Made by a program: the position numbers and the translations under genes
In this document: positions 57,381 to 64,000 of the stretch, one piece after another
How positions within the stretch are numbered: the stretch's first letter is position 1
Layout of the letters: each line of letters begins with the position of its first letter
Origin: Heliocybe sulcata
Taxonomy: Eukaryota > Basidiomycota > Agaricomycetes > Gloeophyllales > Gloeophyllaceae
NCBI GenBank assembly: GCA_004369045.1
Contig: ML213507.1
Span: 509,334 to 573,333, forward strand
DNA: 64,000 bases
Reading direction: 5' to 3'
Notes under the pieces: model-generated
Seen by the model: only the letters and a program-made list of their open reading frames with translations
Told to the model about the DNA's origin: nothing
Database searches by the model: none

Positions 57381-59758
57381 TAATAGTAAGGCTGGCAGCC
57401 GCGAGACACTGGTAGTTGATGACCTTGTCGATATCAGGCCTAATTTCTATGGTTCCGCTATGTCGGGCATATCATAGATATGAATGAAGGTTGAATCCGG
57501 GCACTCATCAATATCATGGCTCATCATGTTCTTGTGAAAATTTGGTGTATAATGGGATGTACTGTAATAAATTCAAAGGCTTTACAGCCCCCCTCCTCAC
57601 CCATGCTGATGACATACCTCTGAGTGATTCCATGGTTCAACCTCAAATATACATGCAGAAAGATTTCCTTGCTGCATTCATATTTGGGTTGCACTGTGGA
57701 AAGACTCTGAATTACTCACCGGCAGGCACCTGACGGTTGAGCAGCATTAATGACTTGTGGAAGTGGGCCACTGCTATGCATGGCATGGTACGAGTCCTGA
57801 GTTTGGAACTTTCTGAGGTAAGTACTTAGGTGCATTCCACTTAAATATGGATGCACAGCAGTAAAGGCAGTACATTCATGGAGACACAATAATGTACCTT
57901 AAGTATCTACTAAATATTATCTATACACATTGACAGAGGCACTATCTACAAGAAGATCAAAAGCACAACACCACATACTACCTAGATACTAAGGGGAAAA
58001 GAGAAGTCAGTTGATAAGCAGAAACAGATGTAGAAGAACATAGGCATGTGGAGGCACATGCTTGTTTATGCAAGTTTGAGGATAAGGTCCAAAATATGAA
58101 CTTGGAATTGCACCCCCCAGTCCCTTACTGGGACTGCATATACATTGCTAGTTTATTCACACTACTGAAAGTCATATGGCATTGCCCATGCAGTTATATA
58201 AGCAGAAATCTAGGTATGTCCAACAGCTCTTGATTTTTTTGTGCATTTTGCCACTTAATTTATGCTGCTGGAAGCTATCTTTTGTGCTTGCATAAGTGTG
58301 GATTTCAGGTGGCTGGGTGCTACTGATTATCCCAAATTTTTGTGTATTTTTGAATTGATTTCAATGGTAAAATGCCTTCATACATGACTTGATTCATAGC
58401 AGCATGTTATTAATAGCACTTATAGCACTGCCTCCACTCTCTAGAATATTTGCTGATTTTTTGTGATTTTGTCCCATATTTTATTGCTGTATTTGAAGGC
58501 AGCACAAGTTTACATCATGCTGATTACGTCAGAGTGCAGGGCTATGACGCACTTGCATGTTCAAAAGTTTCAATTCTTGAGCTGCATGTCCGTCATAGTT
58601 GCCTTAACCAGAATCTATCATAGTCCGACTACAAAATTTTGTAGTCAGTAGTAAGTAGCGCTCCATTACAAGCCACCAGCCAATGAGAAGCCAGGATTCC
58701 CAACCGGCGCGGAAATCCTGTGGTTGAAACTCCGACAATCTTCTCTCACGATAAGCAACAGGTAAGAACATGATTTGTAGTCTCCAGTTTGTTGTGACGC
58801 TCACTGCAGGCTCAGAATCAACCGTAAAATCACGAAAATATTTGGAGAGGTGGAGAATGTAATGTGCATAATATATTTGGAAGATGGAATTGCTATGGCA
58901 ACCAGAGGGTGAGCACTGCACACATTACTGAAATGTGGCACTACAAATCCAGAATTGTAGTCTCGACTACAAGCGGGGTTTCAATATTTTGTAGTCTTGA
59001 CTACATTTTTAATTCCCACCACTTCTCGGCATCGTTCTTCTCACGGTCATCATCATTCGGCTCCATGTCGCTAAAGACTCTTCCTTCGTACCTCAGGACT
59101 CGTAACTGGTAGTGTTGAGTGCATGGCACCGGTAGGTACAACCTCGTGCTAATGGTACATATCACTGTCCGGCTGTGTTCTGTGTGCGACAGCGACCAAG
59201 GGTTTGTCCAGCCAAGCTTCTAATTATTGACTGTAACACGTACGTCTTTGTTGATGAGACGTTCCGTCTGGTGGCACTGGTGTCTATGTATTCTTCCTGG
59301 CCCGTGGGCTTGCCGTCGCACCGCGCATCAAAGAGATGGCATAGTCACACAGCAGTTAAACCGCTGCGGGACGGTGCCCGACGTATGTAGGTGGAAGTCC
59401 AAAACATCTCCGGTTGGTTACAAACCAATGGCTCGAACGGCCGCCCTAAGGCGTGGTTGTCACCCAAGCGAAGGGCGGACAGTGCCTTGTCTGCTACGTG
59501 AATCACTGGCTTGGAAATTGCAATTATAATGGAAGAGCGCAATCAAAGGACGAGACAAACGTCGAATAGTGCTTCGGACTTCGCCGAATTGCGTACTGTC
59601 CGACAAAGCTCAAGTATTAGCAGCACAGACTGGCAAGTATCCACTATTCTTGCGACGCCGGCCATAACTGTCTGGGTTCGGTCCATTTTATCCCTGATTA
59701 TAAGGATGGTACATAGAATGAATCCCGGTAGGAATTACTTGATATCGTAGTACAGCAC
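57381..59758. other. AT-rich, gene-free, repeat-bearing stretch
   Basis: From about 57480 to 58660 base composition shifts clearly to AT (runs such as TTTTTTGTGATTTTG), unlike the flanks. No frame is convincing. It is followed by the GTAGTC/GACTAC-rich element-like stretch 58627-59004. The remainder (59005-59758) has no supported gene. Composition and repeats suggest old transposon remains. Confidence 0.5.
58627..59004. mobile_element. putative small inverted-repeat element
   Basis: Begins with the perfect 20-base palindrome GACTACAAAATTTTGTAGTC (58627-58646). GACTACAAAAT at its left end is matched in inverted orientation by ATTTTGTAGTC at 58986-58996. The hexamer GACTAC/GTAGTC occurs seven times in 378 bases (58627, 58641, 58777, 58957, 58965, 58991, 58999), clustered at both ends. 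No coding capacity. Target duplications could not be fixed, so the boundaries are approximate. Confidence 0.5.
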
Positions 59759-60763
59759 CTACTCAACCTTTATGCCAAAAGGAACCTGCCAGTGAATGAA
59801 ATCAGATCTGCAGTTCCGTCGACGCTCCGTGCTGCCACCTACGCTTGTTACGACTTCTTCTATCCTGACAGCAAACTTCCCACTAAACCGGCCTAGATCT
59901 CGCACCGCCGCAAAGGAGCAATACCAGCACTCCTTAGCCTTTCGCGCGCATGTTTCCTGAAGCGCGCTCTCCATCACGAGAGCCCCCCACGGTCGCTCTC
60001 GCAGAAGGTCGCAAGACTTCTTCATGAAATCCACCCACCACTCCTTTGCATACACGTCGTGACCGTTACTGAAGTAACCAGAGAACAGGAGCCCGTAGCA
60101 CTTGTCATTCGTGCAACAGAAGAAGCAATACATGGTCTCGTGCGACCACGAGAGCCACGGGATGGCGTTTGGGCTCGGGAGCAGCTGGCTCGCGGCCCTT
60201 CCGCAATCGTCGTGATACTCCAGAAGCCTCTGGAACACATCTGCTGGGACCAGGCTAAGCTCCCGGGTCCGAGTGCGATATAACTCGCTCATCGAAAGCC
60301 GGAGCGTAGCCCTAGCAGATATGCGGACCTGCTCCTGAAGACCTTGGTCATACGCGATCGCGAAGACCCGAAGAGGATCTCGTACGAGATGCTTGTCGGC
60401 CACGAGGGCGTCTTTCAACGACTCGACCACCATGTCCATCTGATACTTCCGAGCTGCCCTCAGGACAGCGTGGAGGTCGTCTAAGGTTGTTGGAGGTGGG
60501 AATGAGCCCGGGTAGCAATAGCGCAGAAGAAGCCAGATGACGCGACTGTCCTCGTCAACCGGCATCACATTGTCCTCGATGTTTTGGACATTTTCTGGCT
60601 GCGGGAAGGAGAACGCGCTTTCGAAGACGTCGGATGCCATCGAAAGGATGATTTTGTGGACACGGAAAAGAACATTGTCGGAGGAGCGTACGATGATGTC
60701 TGCCGTAGGTTTGTTGAAGGGCGAGCCTGCCTCGGCCGGCGTTCCGTCGACACATGGATCCAT
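59759..60763 (-). CDS. BTB/POZ domain protein
   Basis: Single exon, 334 residues. Residues about 20-125 form a BTB/POZ fold: ADIIVRSSDNVLFRVHKIIL, SMASDVFESAF, then VIWLLLRYCYPG and LRAARKYQMDMVVESLKDAL. The pattern is typical of the large agaricomycete group of BTB proteins thought to act as Cullin-3 adaptors or to mediate dimerisation. The C-terminal half has no known domain but carries several cysteine-rich patches (CFFCCTNDKCYG and CARKAKECWYC). It is intronless, unusual in this window, and sits in a repeat-rich, gene-poor zone, which suggests recent family expansion. Confidence 0.85.
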   Translation of the reverse strand: MDPCVDGTPAEAGSPFNKPTADIIVRSSDNVLFRVHKIILSMASDVFESAFSFPQPENVQNIEDNVMPVDEDSRVIWLLLRYCYPGSFPPPTTLDDLHAVLRAARKYQMDMVVESLKDALVADKHLVRDPLRVFAIAYDQGLQEQVRISARATLRLSMSELYRTRTRELSLVPADVFQRLLEYHDDCGRAASQLLPSPNAIPWLSWSHETMYCFFCCTNDKCYGLLFSGYFSNGHDVYAKEWWVDFMKKSCDLLRERPWGALVMESALQETCARKAKECWYCSFAAVRDLGRFSGKFAVRIEEVVTSVGGSTERRRNCRSDFIHWQVPFGIKVE

Positions 60764-63700
60764 CTCGAGTAAGCGGACGCGGGCACGCGGTATCCAGCTG
60801 AGATGCGACGGATACGAGGAATGGGAAGGTGCGAGACGTTTGGTGACTCATCTGAGCATCGTCCGTGAAATAGGACAATCCAGAGGCACGGGCCGTGCCC
60901 TCGTGTACTTGTCGGCGATCGTATTGGGGTAATACAAGCAAAACCTGTACCAGTTCACAGCTTCCCATGACAGCATGAGCATCGCACCGATCATTGCATT
61001 GAAGACAACCTTGTCATGCTCGGCGTATTCTAGGCTTGACGACCGCGTCATGAATATATTGAGAAGCTCGTCGAAACCGACGGAGAGTGCGCCCTGTGCC
61101 GTCGTATAGGAAACACGTCGAAGCTTGCTTTAAATACTATACTGGCTTCCACCGGAGTTACTAGTCGACGCGGATGGTCTCGAATCGCAGAGAGGATCTC
61201 CGTAGTCGTGTATACTCTCGGGTAGTCGCGGAGAAGGTTTTGAATCTTGTTTCGACGCACGCTGGACGTCACCAAAGCAGAAGCAGAGAACAGATTTTGC
61301 GATCTAAAGTACCGTGAGCAGTAGACAAAAACAGCCAGGCTATAATCAGCACCTTCATCTGTGTGGAGGTCCAGACCAGATACGCAGCAGAGATAAACTA
61401 AGACGCCGAATCCACTTCGTCATAAGGTGGGCCCAGAGCTACTCCATGCGTTCTGTGTCTGCGTCGCCGGTGGCGGTTGTAGCTTCCTGGTGGACGGAAG
61501 CTGGGAAGGTTCCGTGGGTCCTGCGTGGACGATGGGAGTGTCAGGCTCGAGGAACGTGCGATGGTGTCAATGGGCTGGTCCAGACATTGGTCTAGGAGAG
61601 TGAACATCGGACTTCTGTCCGAGGACCAGGTTATACACGATGAGCGCATGGGGTAGAAGACTGGTTGCTGACGTAGAAGGGCAGCTGTTGGATAGAAAGA
61701 TGCTGTGATGGAGGCCAGCACGATTTCCCTCGGCACACACACCCGCACAAAGAAGCGCCATCCTCCGGGATCCTCCTAGCCAGCAGCGGTGCGGGGAAAG
61801 CATCGCACAGTTCGCGACTTCATATCGAGGCACCGTCAAGTCGGGTGATCGCACGAGCGTTCACGTGTCGTCCGGCGGAAGAGGATCAGAGATCTAAAGT
61901 CTGGATGCAAGGAGGGCTTCGGTTCGGCAGCCAGGAGCGTTACCGCGGCACCCTGATTATGGTTCGTCGTGGGCTGGACGGGCGGAGATGAAGGGTGTAT
62001 TTTGGTAAGAGCGGGTAGGCTTGCGCAAGGACGGCTTCGTACAAAGATTCGCCGGGGAGTCACTTGTTGCATTGCTCAGAAGGCGGTGAGCGTGATATTG
62101 CCGCGTAATCAACTGTCGATATGTTGCCTCAGTTGACGGTCATGAGATCAAGCCCAGCGCGCCGCTGTACCCGCTTTACGATGGTTTGCGGAAATCGGCT
62201 TGGGTAAGGAGCCACAGGTTGGATTCAGCTCCGGGAAAGAAGAGCGGCTCCCCTTCTGTTCCGGACGGGAAACATGGTTCCAAGGCGATATCAGCGACTG
62301 GGCTATTACTGCGAGCATTGATATAATCGCGGCCGGTCTTCGCTTTGGTCCGGGGTGAAATGCGGGGAAATACAGTACGACCTACTGATTTGGTTTAGGC
62401 TGCCGTGTCTCATCTCCCGCTATTGTTAGCGGTTCATTTACCCCGCATCTGGAGAAGGGTTAGGCAATGCATAGCCGACAATCTAGTTTTGGTTGCGGGC
62501 CACTGGAGTTTGAAACGGTTTCACGATAGTCTTGTTCCGCTTCGAACAGCAGCTAGTGTTGCCGCAGAGCTAGCGCCAGGGCCACCTCATCGTAGCTGCT
62601 CGCCGCCCTGCATCGTATCAGCGCCACGTCAGCGCACGTCGCAGCGGCGCTGGTTGGGCCGGCGCCTGTCGGGACCAGCAGTGGAATCAATTCCACTTCT
62701 TGTCCCGTCCGTGCAAAGCATCCCCTACCCGCACTCTTTGCACTCAAAGAATTTCCGTGTACACACCTACAGACGTCTTCATTGATGCAGAGTAATCCCG
62801 TGCTTGAATGAATACCTGTTGGGTAAGGAGGGTTTGAAAGCGCGGGATATGGCGTCTCGCACAGATCTGCAGACCGGCCGAATTTTGTGGGTGATTTGTT
62901 TCGCTTCTCATCCACCAGCCTGGTAGCTAAGTAGCATCGTCCAGAACGCCCAAGACTTTGTACAAGCATGTATCGATATACATATGTTGAATTTACAGGC
63001 CTGTGCAGCAACAGAGAAGAAAGCTGGGAAAAGTCAGTAACGGAGACTGGAGAATGTTGGTCCCACGACATACAAGGGCAGCACTGGTCATGTGCTGACG
63101 CTGCCAGAACAGATTGCGAGAGTGACTTTCGCGGAAAGGTCTGCGCGACTCTGAGGCTGCGTGACACTACTACTGTGCAGCACAACCCTGCTGGCGGCCA
63201 GCGGTAGCGGCACTCCATGGTCACACCTGGCGCTCCATGGTCACACCTGGCGCTGCGGCAACACCAATAGACTAGTGCTGAAGATATCATTTGACCATAT
63301 TCCGTGGTTCCCTGACTGCCACGAACACTGAGCTGTCCGCGTTTACTTCGGTTCTCCCTCACGGTCCATTTAGACAGCCATGAGAGAACTCCAGACTTGG
63401 AGGTCGGTGTGATGGTAAGAACCACGGTAAATGCCATACGGCAGTTGGCGACCGTGGCTGTGCGTCTAGCAAGGTCCTTCCGGGATTCGATTCGAAGCTG
63501 TGAGTGTCTCTGAGTCGATGATAATCGGAGAATCGAGGCTTGACCATGCCATGCAGAACGGCACGCAATAGCAGAGGTAGAGGGTGCAGTGTTCACGCTA
63601 GGGCGAGGCCTGGTCACGACCATTGGAGAGGAAGGAAACTCATATTACAGCTCATATACACAAAGAGGCCGGACGGGGCGGAGGCGAAGCCAGGTCGCGC

Positions 63701-64000
63701 AAGCGAGGAGTTGTCGCGCCATTGCAAATGATCGTGCAAACGATCGTGAATGATCCGCTGTCGGTCAACCGTAGCTGTCCTAGCCATGCGAGCGAGAGAG
63801 GGACGATATTCCTACCTTCGATAGACTCGTAGAAAATTTCGAGGATGAAGTATAAGGAACTGCGGGAGATATGTTTTCCTCCAAGGCCGGATTAAGGTGA
63901 TTGAAGTAAAAGGCAAGAGGGACTCGGGCGTAAAATCCAGAAAAGGAAGGTCCGGACGGCAGGAAAACGGAGGCCGGGAGCAATATCCATGGAGAAGATC
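60764..64000. other. gene-poor terminal stretch
   Basis: 3.2 kb to the window end with no gene I can support. A 356-codon minus-strand frame at 63623-62553 is open but shows low-complexity Ser/Arg/Cys composition, no domain and extensive overlapping frames on the other strand. A 20-base tandem duplication lies at 63213-63252. Confidence 0.45.
63213..63252. repeat. 20-bp tandem duplication
   Basis: CTCCATGGTCACACCTGGCG occurs twice head to tail with no mismatch. A recent slippage or duplication event. Confidence 0.75.

Noticed and set aside
59430-59480. possible tRNA T-arm near GGCTCGAACGGCC
   Set aside because: No matching acceptor stem, D-arm or anticodon arm at proper spacing.
62553-63623. 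356-codon open frame on the minus strand
   Set aside because: No domain, odd Ser/Arg/Cys-rich composition, overlapping open frames on the other strand and no splice context; it is likely chance in GC-rich DNA.

Overview
The window looks like nuclear DNA of a filamentous basidiomycete, probably an agaricomycete of polypore type. The evidence is compact genes split by many introns of about 48-65 bases, moderately GC-rich coding DNA, and fungal families such as Clr2, Pcp1-type pericentrin, peroxisomal dysferlin-domain peroxin, fungal ASST and UstYa. I infer the clade; no rRNA or barcode is present. All exon models were built by hand from GT-AG (rarely GC-AG) signals plus frame continuity.

Layout. 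0-14 kb holds housekeeping-type genes: a 5'-truncated Clr2 silencing factor, a Ser/Thr-rich single-pass membrane protein, an NAD(P)-binding reductase, a class V PLP enzyme divergent from it, and a Pex23/30-type peroxin. 14.6-17.2 kb is a secreted arylsulfotransferase-like gene in 18 exons. 17.9-26.6 kb is a local family of RING plus coiled-coil plus basic-tail proteins, one member lacking the RING; a miniature inverted-repeat element lies between them. 26.9-30.3 kb carries a coiled-coil protein and a nitronate monooxygenase. 31.3-39.6 kb has a secreted class 3 lipase, RidA, Mediator subunit 1 and two copies of a seven-helix membrane protein.

40.4-47.2 kb is the most interesting accessory region. 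It holds a 14-TM MFS transporter, a small secreted precursor with repeated units separated by Lys-Arg (Kex2) sites, and two divergently transcribed UstYa (DUF3328) proteins, one with both HxxHC motifs degraded. This is the gene set of a fungal ribosomal peptide (dikaritin-like RiPP) pathway, here with Trp-centred cores. The precursor's introns repeat at the same places in successive units, and the last unit is broken by in-frame TAG codons.

48.2-55 kb has a PACT-domain spindle pole scaffold and cardiolipin synthase. At 55.9-57.4 kb is a protein joining a helical domain resembling the 5-hmdU DNA kinase / alpha-glutamyl-putrescinyl-thymine pyrophosphorylase family to a chromodomain, with a perfect palindrome of two MluI cell-cycle boxes upstream. 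From 57.4 kb the sequence is AT-rich and repeat-bearing; it is gene-poor to the end except for one BTB/POZ gene.
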